Origin: G963720475 sp963720475
Lineage (GTDB): Bacteria > Actinomycetota > Thermoleophilia > Solirubrobacterales > Thermoleophilaceae
Length of the DNA: 64,000 nt
Assembly: GCA_963720475.1 (NCBI GenBank)
Contig: OY970394.1
Location: 806,001 to 870,000 of the forward strand
Direction of reading: 5' to 3'
The translations under genes were made by a program, and so were the position numbers. Below are positions 48,289-57,086 of the stretch, piece by piece. The notes below the pieces were generated by a model. The model had not been told where the DNA came from and searched no databases. It worked only from the letters and a program-made list of their open reading frames with translations. How positions within the stretch are numbered: position 1 is the first letter of the stretch; each line of letters opens with the position of its first letter.

Positions 48289-51200
48289 ATGGAGTGCCCG
48301 TCTGGCCACTCTGCCCCGACGGGATCGAGTTTCTGCCCGGTCTGCGGCGTGGCGCTCGGCTCAGAGCTTTGCTCGCGATGTAACGCGCCGCTAGTGGCGG
48401 GTGCGCACTTCTGTGCCCGCTGCGGCGCCTCGGTCGTCGCGGACGGGGCTACGGGGGCGGCAGCCGCGGGCGCCGAGGAGCTGCGCCAGATCACTGCGGT
48501 CTTCTGCGACATCGTCGGCTCGACGGAGCTGTCCGCCGAGCTCGATCCCGAGCAGTACGCCGAGCTCGTGCGCAGCTATCAGCAGCAGGTCGCCGAGATC
48601 CTCGAGCGCTTTGGCGGCAGCGTCGACAAGTACCTCGGCGACGGGATCCTGATCGTCTTCGGCTGGCCTCGGGCCCACGACGACGATGCGGAGCGTGCGA
48701 TGTTGACCTCGCTCGCGATCCTGGAGGAGCTCGCCGGCGACGAAGTCGAACGTCCGCTGCGCGTGCGCATCGGAATCCACACCGGGCCTGTCCTGGTAGG
48801 GGAGATCGGCGCCGCCGGGCGGCGCGAGACGACGGCGCTGGGAGAAACGATGAACCGCGCGGCCCGATTGCAGGCGATCGCCCCGCCGGACGCGATCGTG
48901 GTCAGTGAGGAGACGCTACGCCTGGTCAGGGGCATCTTCGTGGTCGAGGACCTCGGGCCCCACGACCTCAAGGGCATCGCCGAGCCGGTCAACGCCTACC
49001 GCGTGCTGCGCCGCAGCGGTGTGCGCAGCAAGCTCGACGCTGCCGGCGACAGCCTCACTCCGCTCGTCAGCCGCCGGCCTGAGCTCGCCGCGATGCTCGA
49101 TCGCTGGCAAGCGGTAAAGGAGGGTCAGGGGCAGACGCTGCTACTTACCGGCGACGCCGGGATCGGGAAGTCGCGATTGGTCTATGAGTTGCGTGAGCAC
49201 CTGCGCGAGAGTCACCACACCTGGCTCGAGGCGCGAGGTTCCTCCTACACCCAGCACAGCGCATTTCAGCCGGCGATCCAGCTGATCGAACAGGCGCTCG
49301 ACCTCCGTCCCGACGACAACGCGGACGAGCGCTTGAACAAGCTGCGCGCGGGCTTGGAGGAGGTGAACGTGAACGAGCCGGACGCCCTACCGCTGGTCGC
49401 CGATCTGTTCTCGATCGACCCGGAGCAAGCGCCGAAGATCGTCATGAGCCCCGAGCTTGCCCGTCGCCGCACGATCGAGATCCTTGCGCGTTGGGTGCTG
49501 GCACTCGCGGACCTGCAGCCGCTCGTGCTGCTGCTGGAGGACCTCCACTGGTGCGACCCCTCGACGCTCGAGCTGTTCGAGCAGCTGATGGTGCAGGGTT
49601 CCTCGGCGACGCTGATGCTCTGCGGCACCGCGCGGCCCGAGCTCGAGGTGGACTGGCGCGGTCACCCGTCGCTCGTCACGGTCGAGCTCGCGCCGCTGTC
49701 TGAGACCGAGACGCGCGAGCTGCTGAAGCTGCTGGGCTCCGGGCGCGACATGCCGGAACCGGTGCTGCGGCGGGTCGTCGGCGAGACCGACGGGATCCCG
49801 CTGTACGCCGAAGAGATGGGTCGGATGGTGCTCGATTCGGGTCTGCTCACCGAGCGGGAGGGCGAGCTCGAGTTGATCGCCCCACTCGAGGAGCTGGACA
49901 TCCCCACAACTTTGCAGGACTCGCTGATGGCCCGACTCGACCGCCTGAGTGCGGCGAAGCGCGTCGCACAGCTGGCGGCGGCGATCGGGAGAGAGTTCGA
50001 CTACGGCTTGCTCGAGCAGGTCGCTGGGCTCGAGCCCGATCTGCTGGTGCACGGGCTCGGACGGTTGGTGGAGGACGAGCTCATCTTCCAGGCCGGGGAT
50101 GCGCCTGACGCGATTTACACGTTCAAACACGCCCTGATCCAGGACGCCGCCTACCGCTCGCTGCCGAAGCGGTCACGCAAGCCACTCCACCACCGCATCG
50201 CAGTGGCGCTGGAAGAGCGCGGCGGAGCGGCGACCGTCTCGCCGGAGGTTCTCGCGCGCCACTGGGAGGCGGCCGAACGCCCCAAGGAGGCGATCACGCG
50301 GTATCGCCAGGCCGCGGAGACCGCGGCGCGCCACTCCGCCCACCCCGAGGCGATCGAGCACCTGCGGCGGGCGATCACGCTGGTTCCCGAGCTGCCGGAG
50401 GATTCCTCGAGCCGGGCGCTTGAGGTCGATCTCGAGCTCGCTCTCGGTTCCTCGATCATCGCCGTGCACGGATACGCGGACGAAGCTGTCGAGGCTGCAT
50501 ACGACCGTGCGCGGCAGCTCTGCTCCGAGCTCGGCCAGGGAACGCGCGTCGGCTACGCCGCGATCGGCCTCGCGATCTTCTACTTCAACAGCGGCAACGT
50601 CGCCAAGGGCGCCGACCTGGCGGCCGACGCGCTCGCGATCGCAACGACGGAGGACGACGACGCGCTCGCGCTACTCGGGCACGTCCAGCTCGCGGTTCCG
50701 ACGTTGTGGCAGGGGAGGTTCGAGACGACGCTCGAACACGCCAACGCTGCCTCGGAGATCTACAACCGGGAGGCACACGACTGGCTCGCCTTCCGCTACG
50801 GGACCGACCAGGGGGTGGCGGCCCTCTCGATGTCGGCCTGCGCGCTGGTCAACCTGGGGAGGCCCGATCAGAGTCTCGAGCGCATCCATCAGGCCGTCGC
50901 GCTGGCGCGCGAGCTCGGCAACCCGTTCAACGTCGTGTACGCCCTCGCGTTCGAGGGCGGAATCCGTTGGCTCCGAGGCGAGCTGGCCGCCCAGGAAGCG
51001 GTCGCGGAGGACGTGGTCGCGATTTCGGAGGAGCAGGGTTTCAGGGACTTCGCCGGCATGGGCCGGATGCTGCGCGGGACCGCGCGCGCCGTCGGCGCGA
51101 CGGACCCGGCGGGGCTGGAGGACTGCCTCGAGGGTCTCGCGCTCGCCTCGGACACCGGTCGCAGGGGCGGAGTGTCGATGTTTCTCGAGTTGATCGCATC

Positions 51201-51591
51201 CGCCCACAGGGCGACGGGAGACACCCGGGCAGCGCTCGCGGTCGTCGACGGCGCGCTGGCGCTCTCCGAGGAAACCGGTCAGCACTGGTGGGATGCCCGG
51301 CTGCTGAACCTTCGAGGCGAGCTCGGTCGCGAGCTCGGCGGACCGCACGGCTTGAAGGCCGAGGCCGACCTGCGGAAGGGGGTGGAGATCGCCCGCGACC
51401 AGGGCGACCGCCTCAGCGAGTTGCTGTGCGCGACGAGTCTCGCCCGCGTGCTCCAGGAGCACGGCGAAGGCGCCGCGCCGGAGGAACTCGTGCGCCCCGT
51501 CTACGACGCGCTGCGGGAAGGCCGAGAGACTGCGGCCGCGCAAGATGCCGCGACGTTGCTCGAGGGCAGCCGGCTCACGAGCCGGCCGTGA
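48289..51591 (+). CDS. Zinc-ribbon class III nucleotide cyclase-AAA ATPase-TPR regulator
   Basis: 1100 residues. Two C-x-x-C zinc ribbons (residues 3-45: CPSGHSAPTG...CPVC and CSRCNAPL...CARC) are followed by a class III cyclase domain (about 70-250). Its metal Asp residues lie in VFCDIVGSTELS and KYLGDGILIVFG, and GETMNRAARLQ holds the transition-state Asn/Arg, so the site looks active. Residues about 280-560 are an NTPase with Walker A TGDAGIGKSRLV and Walker B VLLLEDLHW. The last 450 residues are TPR-like helices. The architecture is common in actinobacterial sensory cyclases; its input and output are unknown. Its 3' end overlaps the convergent 396-aa gene by 17 bp. Confidence 0.9.
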   Translation: MECPSGHSAPTGSSFCPVCGVALGSELCSRCNAPLVAGAHFCARCGASVVADGATGAAAAGAEELRQITAVFCDIVGSTELSAELDPEQYAELVRSYQQQVAEILERFGGSVDKYLGDGILIVFGWPRAHDDDAERAMLTSLAILEELAGDEVERPLRVRIGIHTGPVLVGEIGAAGRRETTALGETMNRAARLQAIAPPDAIVVSEETLRLVRGIFVVEDLGPHDLKGIAEPVNAYRVLRRSGVRSKLDAAGDSLTPLVSRRPELAAMLDRWQAVKEGQGQTLLLTGDAGIGKSRLVYELREHLRESHHTWLEARGSSYTQHSAFQPAIQLIEQALDLRPDDNADERLNKLRAGLEEVNVNEPDALPLVADLFSIDPEQAPKIVMSPELARRRTIEILARWVLALADLQPLVLLLEDLHWCDPSTLELFEQLMVQGSSATLMLCGTARPELEVDWRGHPSLVTVELAPLSETETRELLKLLGSGRDMPEPVLRRVVGETDGIPLYAEEMGRMVLDSGLLTEREGELELIAPLEELDIPTTLQDSLMARLDRLSAAKRVAQLAAAIGREFDYGLLEQVAGLEPDLLVHGLGRLVEDELIFQAGDAPDAIYTFKHALIQDAAYRSLPKRSRKPLHHRIAVALEERGGAATVSPEVLARHWEAAERPKEAITRYRQAAETAARHSAHPEAIEHLRRAITLVPELPEDSSSRALEVDLELALGSSIIAVHGYADEAVEAAYDRARQLCSELGQGTRVGYAAIGLAIFYFNSGNVAKGADLAADALAIATTEDDDALALLGHVQLAVPTLWQGRFETTLEHANAASEIYNREAHDWLAFRYGTDQGVAALSMSACALVNLGRPDQSLERIHQAVALARELGNPFNVVYALAFEGGIRWLRGELAAQEAVAEDVVAISEEQGFRDFAGMGRMLRGTARAVGATDPAGLEDCLEGLALASDTGRRGGVSMFLELIASAHRATGDTRAALAVVDGALALSEETGQHWWDARLLNLRGELGRELGGPHGLKAEADLRKGVEIARDQGDRLSELLCATSLARVLQEHGEGAAPEELVRPVYDALREGRETAAAQDAATLLEGSRLTSRP
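51569..51586. terminator. Hairpin inside the convergent overlap
   Basis: GCCGGCT and AGCCGGC (51569-51575 and 51580-51586) form a 7-bp stem with a 4-nt CACG loop, inside the last codons of both the cyclase gene and the convergent 396-aa gene. It could end transcription from both sides. No U-tract. Confidence 0.4.
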
Positions 51592-52765
51592 AGCCGAGCG
51601 CCGGGTAGCTCGCGCCGATCACCTTCGCCGACGCCGTCATCTGGGCTTCCAGGAAAGCGGGATCGCTGTCGCTCGGAGCGGTGCCGCCGAACATCACCGT
51701 GTGGAAGGCGGCCTCGTCCTCCCAATAGGCCATGTACATGTCGGCGTTGAGCGAGGTCTCGATGAAGCTCGCCGGAAAGTCCGGGCGCGGGTTGGGAGGC
51801 CCGAACGCCTTGCGCCAGAGATGGCTGAGCACGCTGTTGTTGATGAGCGCCTCAGACCCGTGGACATCCGCTTCATACGCGCTGACGAAGTCGACTCCGC
51901 CGATCGACACTCGGTGCCACCGGCTCGAGCCGATCAGTCCGGCGTCCTCCTGGCGCGTCTTGAGCTTTGAGAGTTCGATCGGGTTGGTTGGTTCGATCGC
52001 GTGGTCCGGCACGCCGTACATCCAGTTCGAGAAGTAGCCCCAGTCGGACTTGCCGAGGCGGACGATCTCCTCATAGTCGACCTCAGAGCCGGCACCCTTC
52101 GCCGCCCTGTAGCCGAACGGCCGTTTCCAGTCCGGCTTGGGCGCATCTATCTGGTAGTAGCCGAGGAAGACGTTGAACCAGATCGATTTCGGGTCGCTGT
52201 AGCTGCCGCGGCCCTCGGCGTCGAACTCGCCGACACACGCGACGGTGTTGAACGCCCAGTCCGGGTAGTCATCCCAGAGCGCCTTCTTGACGACCCGTCC
52301 GACGTCGGCGAGCACGCGCTCGTTCTCGTCGACAAGGATCCGCGTGACGTTCTTGGACGACATCCGCGACTTCCCGAAGCGAGGGTCGTCGAAGCGCGGC
52401 GGGTTCGGCGTCGCGCTCTGGCCCACCGAGCCGTGAGTGGGGTTGTAGCGAAGCAGCACTTCGTCGATGTCGACGAGCGTCCGCTCCTCATCCGAGTCGG
52501 AATCGCGCACCCTCACCCGGCCCCCGGCCTCCACCTCGCCGTTGACGTGATCGACGCCGAGGCGCAGGTCGATCGTCAGCCGCCCGAGCTCGAGCGAGAA
52601 ATGCTTGCCGGCCGCCTCCGGCGGCACCACCTCCTGCTCGACCACCTCCCCGTCGTGCTCGATCCCGAGCTCGATCGAGCCGTCGAGGTCCGGCACCGCG
52701 CAGTGGATGCCCACGCCGGGCGCCAGCGGGACCTTGACCGCGCCGCTCTCGGGCTCCTCGCGCAC
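51575..52765 (-). CDS. Unrecognised 396-residue protein
   Basis: 396 residues, GTG start. No signal peptide or membrane helix. The N-terminal half is acidic and strand-rich (AVPDLDGSIELGIEHDGEVVEQEVV, LGRLTIDLRLGVDHVNGEVEAGGRVRVRDSDSDEERT). The C-terminal half is rich in aromatic residues: KSIWFNVFLGYYQIDAPKPDWKRPFGYRAAKG, DWGYFSNWMYGVPDHAIEPTN, MYMAYWEDEAAFHTVMFGG. I do not recognise it. It is divergent from a patatin phospholipase across 64 bp, so they may form a pair. Its TACAGT -10 is 7 bp upstream of GTG. Confidence 0.7.
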   Translation of the reverse strand: MREEPESGAVKVPLAPGVGIHCAVPDLDGSIELGIEHDGEVVEQEVVPPEAAGKHFSLELGRLTIDLRLGVDHVNGEVEAGGRVRVRDSDSDEERTLVDIDEVLLRYNPTHGSVGQSATPNPPRFDDPRFGKSRMSSKNVTRILVDENERVLADVGRVVKKALWDDYPDWAFNTVACVGEFDAEGRGSYSDPKSIWFNVFLGYYQIDAPKPDWKRPFGYRAAKGAGSEVDYEEIVRLGKSDWGYFSNWMYGVPDHAIEPTNPIELSKLKTRQEDAGLIGSSRWHRVSIGGVDFVSAYEADVHGSEALINNSVLSHLWRKAFGPPNPRPDFPASFIETSLNADMYMAYWEDEAAFHTVMFGGTAPSDSDPAFLEAQMTASAKVIGASYPALGFTAGS

Positions 52766-52772
52766 GCGTCCG

Positions 52773-52778
52773 ACTGTA
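52773..52778 (-). promoter_or_regulatory. Candidate -10 (TACAGT) for leaderless 396-aa gene
   Basis: TACAGT on the minus strand ends 7 bp before GTG 52765. Confidence 0.5.
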
Positions 52779-52829
52779 ACCGCCCTGCGGGCGAACGATC
52801 GCGACCGCTCCGATCGCCAGGATTGCGCC

Positions 52830-54617
52830 GTGGCCCGCTACTGCGACATCGTCATGAAGGGCGGGATAACCAGTGGCGTGGTCTATCCGCTCGCGGCTGT
52901 CGAGCTCTCGAAGCACTACCGCTTCAGGAACATCGGCGGCACCTCGGCCGGCGCGATCGCGGCGGCCGCGGTCGCGGCGGCGGAGCACGGGCGAAACGGC
53001 GGGCGGGAGGACGTCTTCGACGAGATCGCGGATCTGCCGATCTGGCTGGGTGCGCACCTGACCGATTTGTTCCAGCCGGAGCGAGCCACCAGGCCCCTCT
53101 TCCGCATCCTCCTTGCGGCGACCGTCCCCGAGTCGCCACCCGCGAAGGCTGCCGCCGCTCTGCGCGCGGCAGTCATAGGTTTTCCGTTGGCGGCGCTCCT
53201 CGGTGCTCTGCCCGGTGTCGCGCTGGCTGTCGCCTCCATCGCCTCGGGCGGCGGGTTCCTGCTCGGCTGGGGAATCGTCTGCGCCGTGCTGGGGATCGTG
53301 CTTGGCGTCTTGATCGGACTGGGTATCGCGATCGTGGTACGAGCGCTTCGAACTCTTCCCAGGCAAGGCTTTGGTCTGCTGAGCGGGTACGGACCAACTC
53401 CACCCGATGGTGTCCCACCGCTGACGACGTGGCTGGCGGACCTGCTCGACCGGCTCGCCGGCAAGAGCACCGACGAGCCACTCACCTTCGGCGATCTCTG
53501 GGGTGGATCCGACCCTGACGGGGAACGGGACGTCAACCTCGAGATGATGACCACGTGCATCACGCAGGGGCGGCCCTATCGGCTTCCCTTCTCGACTCGC
53601 CGGTTCTGGTTCGACCCCGCGGAGTTCAGCCGTCTCTTCCCGTCACGGGTCGTCGCGCAGATGGTCAAGCGTGCACGGACTGACGAGCGCGCGACGCAGT
53701 TCGAGCCGCTGCTGCCTTTTCCCAAGGCGGCCGAAGTCCCCGTCGTGGTCGCTACCCGGATGAGCCTGAGCTTCCCGATCCTGCTCAGCGCAGTGCCGCT
53801 GCACGCGATCGACTACTCGCGCGAGATTCCCGAGGACGAACGGCGCCCGGAACCGTGCTGGTTCTCGGACGGCGGGATAACCAGCAACTTCCCGGTCCAT
53901 TTCTTCGACTCTCCTGTACCCCGCTGGCCAACCTTCGGGATCGACCTGCGCAAGTTCGGCCGCGGCGAGTCGCCCAGCAAGGACGAGAGCAAGAACATCT
54001 GGATGCCGTTCGACAATCGTTCCGGATCGAACGAGGCCTGGACCGACTGGACGGAGGAAAGGCCCGGCGGCCAGCTCGCGGCGTTCATGGGGGCGGTCTT
54101 CAAGACGATGCAGAACTGGGTCGACAACTCGCAGAGCCGCGTGCCGGGTTACCGCGACCGGATCGTTCACATCAGCCACAGCAAGCGTGAGGGCGGGCTC
54201 AACCTCAGCATGCCGCCGCCGGTGATCGGACATCTCAGCAGTCGCGGCCAGTTTGCGGGCGATCTGCTGCGGAGGCGCTTTGCGGTCCCGCCGGAGACCG
54301 ACAGCCCGCTTACCTGGGACAACCAGCGCTGGGTGCGCTATCGCTCCTTCATGCGGCTGCTCGAGGAAACGTTGACCCGGCTACGGCGCGGCTGTGTCGA
54401 GCAGCTCCCCGAAGATCGTCCGATCGAGCAACTCAGCCGACGAGGCCCTGACGAGCCGCCCGGCTACCACTGGACATCACACGCCCAACGCGACCTCGGC
54501 CTCGAAGGGACCGCGGCGGTGATCGCTCTCATCGAGGCTTGGGAGGCCGGTGAGCAGAGCTTTGCCGAGGGCGCCCCCGAGCCGTCGCCCGAGCTACGCG
54601 TCGCGCCGAAGATCTGA
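52830..54617 (+). CDS. Patatin-like phospholipase with central membrane insert
   Basis: 595 residues from GTG 52830; the frame extends upstream but over the divergent gene. The N-terminal patatin motif reads MKGGITSGVVYPLAAVE (oxyanion Gly) and NIGGTSAGAIAAA with nucleophile Ser39; the catalytic Asp347 lies in WFSDGGITSNFP. Between them, residues about 108-170 form two or three hydrophobic helices (VIGFPLAALLGALPGVALAVA, GWGIVCAVLGIVLGVLIGLGIAIV), so the enzyme is membrane bound. It should hydrolyse glycerophospholipids. Patatins also occur as effectors of nucleotide-signalling immune systems, and a nucleotide cyclase lies nearby, but that link is untested. Confidence 0.85.
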   Translation: MARYCDIVMKGGITSGVVYPLAAVELSKHYRFRNIGGTSAGAIAAAAVAAAEHGRNGGREDVFDEIADLPIWLGAHLTDLFQPERATRPLFRILLAATVPESPPAKAAAALRAAVIGFPLAALLGALPGVALAVASIASGGGFLLGWGIVCAVLGIVLGVLIGLGIAIVVRALRTLPRQGFGLLSGYGPTPPDGVPPLTTWLADLLDRLAGKSTDEPLTFGDLWGGSDPDGERDVNLEMMTTCITQGRPYRLPFSTRRFWFDPAEFSRLFPSRVVAQMVKRARTDERATQFEPLLPFPKAAEVPVVVATRMSLSFPILLSAVPLHAIDYSREIPEDERRPEPCWFSDGGITSNFPVHFFDSPVPRWPTFGIDLRKFGRGESPSKDESKNIWMPFDNRSGSNEAWTDWTEERPGGQLAAFMGAVFKTMQNWVDNSQSRVPGYRDRIVHISHSKREGGLNLSMPPPVIGHLSSRGQFAGDLLRRRFAVPPETDSPLTWDNQRWVRYRSFMRLLEETLTRLRRGCVEQLPEDRPIEQLSRRGPDEPPGYHWTSHAQRDLGLEGTAAVIALIEAWEAGEQSFAEGAPEPSPELRVAPKI

Positions 54618-54651
54618 CGCTTCGGCTACTTCCAGGCTGGCGACCCGCGCG

Positions 54652-56028
54652 CTAGCGCAGCTTCAGCTTGACCGTGCGCTGCTTCGTCGTGCGGTTGCCG
54701 ACGGCGTCCGCGGCGACGATCGTCAGCGCGACCGTCACCTTCTCGCCCTTCGTGAGCGCCTTCCTGGCTGCGTCGCGCACTTCCTTCGACAGCTTCAGTT
54801 CCAGCTTCTGCTTGCGCGTGCCGTCCTGGGGGATCGCCTTCGAGACTTGCTTCAGCTTGTAGGTCTTCGCCGCGCGCGCGCCCCGCACCCTCACCTTGCC
54901 GTCGAGGGTCGCGGCGCAAGTCTCCGTCGAGCAGTTCACCTCTACCGAAACCTTCTCGCCAAGCTTCTGTGCCTTCTCGCCCGAAACGCTCGCGCTCGGA
55001 GCAGTCGAGTCGCCCGCGGCGCCGCTACCGCCACCGGTACTACCACCCCCGCCTGAGGGGCCGCTACCGCCGCTGGGCGGAGTCACGGGGACCGTCACCG
55101 GCGCGCTGGCCTGAGTACTCGTCTCCGCCCAAACCCGCACGTAGTCGATCTCAGTTGTCGCGGGGAGGGGAGTCGTCGCCGGATCGAAGTCGTTGCCGGC
55201 GATCCCGAGCGCCTGCGTGAGCGCGATCATGAAGGGGTGATCGAACGGCTGCGGCTTTTGCTGTGGCGACGCCGGGTCCCACGTGTTGATGAGGCAGGTC
55301 TGATCGTCGTAGATGATCTTGATCGTGCTGGCCGTCCATTCGACGGCGTACTTGTGGAAGGCGGCGATGTCCGAGATCAGACAGTCGGTTTTCGTCTTGT
55401 TCGGGTCGTTGGCCTCGTTGTTGTGGTGGATGTAAGGGATCGCGCGGTCCGGGTAGCGGCTGTAGACCTCGGCGATGTCGATCTCGCCGGAGTTCGGCCA
55501 AGCGCCGTACTTGGTGTCGTCGACCGGCCATAGCCAGAGCGACGTCTGCAGTCCCGGAACCTTCGCCGCCGGCATCTTCGCGCGCACCTCGAAGCGGCCG
55601 TAGGTCTGGCTGAACCTCCCGCCCCAGGTGGAGACCATCCCGCTCGTGTAACGGGTGTTGAAGTGCCCCCACGGGTCCTTGCAGCTGAACTCCTGCGCCT
55701 CCTTGCGAGCTGTGAGCTTGAGCGTGCCGTTCGAAACCGAGATGTTGTCTGGGCTGTCGACGAAACAGGCAGTCTTGCCGCTCGTGAATCCGCTCGCCTC
55801 GGTCCGTTGGGGGGCCCACTTGGTGCGATCAAGGGCCTGTCCGTCGAACTCGTCGGCGAACGTGCACTGCCAGGTGCCGCCAGTGCTCGTCGGCATCGCG
55901 ACGCCCCCGCACGTAGGCGCTGTGGGCGATTCGCCGGCGGCCTGCGCGGAACCCGGGACGAGCGCCGCGGGGGCGAGCGCCGCTGCGGTCGCGAGGGTGG
56001 CGAGAAGACGCGGGTGCGGGGTCCTCAT
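54652..56028 (-). CDS. Secreted glycoside hydrolase family 16 with C-terminal Ig-like tail
   Basis: 458 residues. Signal peptide residues 1-30 (LLATLATAAALAPAALVPGSAQA). GH16 domain about 40-310: WQCTFADEFDGQALDRTKW, YGRFEVRAKMPAAKVPG, and the catalytic motif WPNSGEIDIAEVYS with the E-x-D-x-x-E pair. A Gly/Ser/Pro linker (about 320-350) leads to a beta-sandwich tail with two Cys (CSTETCAATL). It probably cleaves a beta-1,3 or mixed glucan. It follows a shorter GH16 paralogue in the same orientation, about 96 bp away. A hairpin abuts its start codon. Confidence 0.92.
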   Translation of the reverse strand: MRTPHPRLLATLATAAALAPAALVPGSAQAAGESPTAPTCGGVAMPTSTGGTWQCTFADEFDGQALDRTKWAPQRTEASGFTSGKTACFVDSPDNISVSNGTLKLTARKEAQEFSCKDPWGHFNTRYTSGMVSTWGGRFSQTYGRFEVRAKMPAAKVPGLQTSLWLWPVDDTKYGAWPNSGEIDIAEVYSRYPDRAIPYIHHNNEANDPNKTKTDCLISDIAAFHKYAVEWTASTIKIIYDDQTCLINTWDPASPQQKPQPFDHPFMIALTQALGIAGNDFDPATTPLPATTEIDYVRVWAETSTQASAPVTVPVTPPSGGSGPSGGGGSTGGGSGAAGDSTAPSASVSGEKAQKLGEKVSVEVNCSTETCAATLDGKVRVRGARAAKTYKLKQVSKAIPQDGTRKQKLELKLSKEVRDAARKALTKGEKVTVALTIVAADAVGNRTTKQRTVKLKLR

Positions 56029-56029
56029 G

Positions 56030-56049
56030 CCGCCTGTTTCGTCAGGCGG
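56030..56049 (-). promoter_or_regulatory. Hairpin abutting the GH16 start codon
   Basis: CCGCCTG and CAGGCGG pair as a 7-bp stem with a 6-nt loop, ending one base before ATG 56028 on the transcript. It occupies the place of a ribosome site and could restrict translation initiation. Confidence 0.35.
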
Positions 56050-56124
56050 GCGGGAGCGAGGACCCTTTAGAGCCGGGCGTCGAACACCCGTCCAGGCCGG
56101 TTTTTCGGGTCTAGGCGGCTTCGG

Positions 56125-57018
56125 CTAGCGCCACACGCGCACGTAGTCCACCTGCATCGTGGCCGGTAGCGGCGTCGTCGCTGGGTTGAAGCCGTTCTCG
56201 CCGATACCGAGCGCCTGCGTCAGCGAGACGATGAAGGGTTGGTCGAACGGCTGCGGCCGCTGCAGCGGCCAGAACGGGTTCCAGGTGTTTACGAGGCACG
56301 TCTTGCCGTCGTAGAGGATCGTGATCGCGGCCGGGGTCCACTCGACCGTGTAGGTGTGGAACGCCGTCGGGTCGGCGACCAGACAGTCGTTGTTGGTCCT
56401 ATTGGGGTCGAGCTGCTCGCCGTTGTAGTGGATGAACGGGATCAACCGGTCGGGGAACGCGCTGTAGAACTCGGCGATGTCGATCTCGCCGGAGCCGGGC
56501 CAGGGGCCGTACTTGCCGTTGTCCTTGGGCCACAACCAGATCGCTGAGTGCACCCCGGCGACCTTCGTTATCGGCATCTTCGCGCGGACCTCGAAACGGC
56601 CATAGGCCTGGCTGAACCTGTCCCAGGTCGAGACCATGCCGGTCGAGTAGCTCGTCTGGAAATCGCCGAAGGGGTCCTTGCAGATGAAGGGCCGGTCCTC
56701 CGCGCGAGCGGTGAGCTTCAGGACCCCGCGGGAAAGCGAAACGTTGTCCGGGCTATCGACGAAGCACGAGGTCTTGCTGGTCGAGAACCCGTCCGCCGCT
56801 GTCCGTTGCACCAACCATTTCTTGGGGTGGAGGCGCTTGCCGGTGAAGTTGTCCTCGAACGTGCACAGCCACTTCCCGCCGGTGCTCTTCGGGATCGCAA
56901 CGTTGCCGCAGTTCGGCGCCGGGGTGTGGTTCGCCTCAGCGTGGGATGCGCCAATCGCCGCGACGACCGTTGTCGCGGCGGTGGCCAGGATCAAGGAGCG
57001 GGGGAGCGAGATAGTCAT
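56125..57018 (-). CDS. Secreted glycoside hydrolase family 16 (paralogue without tail)
   Basis: 297 residues from ATG 57018, which begins a clear signal peptide (MTISLPRSLILATAATTVVAAIGASHAEA); the frame is open upstream but without a signal. The catalytic segment is WPGSGEIDIAEFYS, with E-x-D-x-x-E intact, and the whole domain parallels the downstream gene (TCFVDSPDN, YGRFEVRAKMP, FDQPFIVSLTQALGIG, TPLPATMQVDYVRVWR). It ends directly after the catalytic domain. The two genes are a tandem duplication with different tails, likely attacking the same class of beta-glucan. Confidence 0.92.
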   Translation of the reverse strand: MTISLPRSLILATAATTVVAAIGASHAEANHTPAPNCGNVAIPKSTGGKWLCTFEDNFTGKRLHPKKWLVQRTAADGFSTSKTSCFVDSPDNVSLSRGVLKLTARAEDRPFICKDPFGDFQTSYSTGMVSTWDRFSQAYGRFEVRAKMPITKVAGVHSAIWLWPKDNGKYGPWPGSGEIDIAEFYSAFPDRLIPFIHYNGEQLDPNRTNNDCLVADPTAFHTYTVEWTPAAITILYDGKTCLVNTWNPFWPLQRPQPFDQPFIVSLTQALGIGENGFNPATTPLPATMQVDYVRVWR

Positions 57019-57086
57019 CCGTGTAGGTCGGTCCCTCGGCACCAAGTCTAGTGGGCAGCTCGCGCAGAAGTGGCCGAAAGCTGAGC

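Noticed and set aside
48289..54617. CBASS- or Pycsar-like defence system (cyclase plus patatin)
   Set aside because: The cyclase belongs to the common zinc-ribbon/AAA/TPR sensory type, not to CD-NTases or PycC; the genes are on different strands, separated by an unrelated gene, and no ubiquitin-like, HORMA or TIR partner exists.
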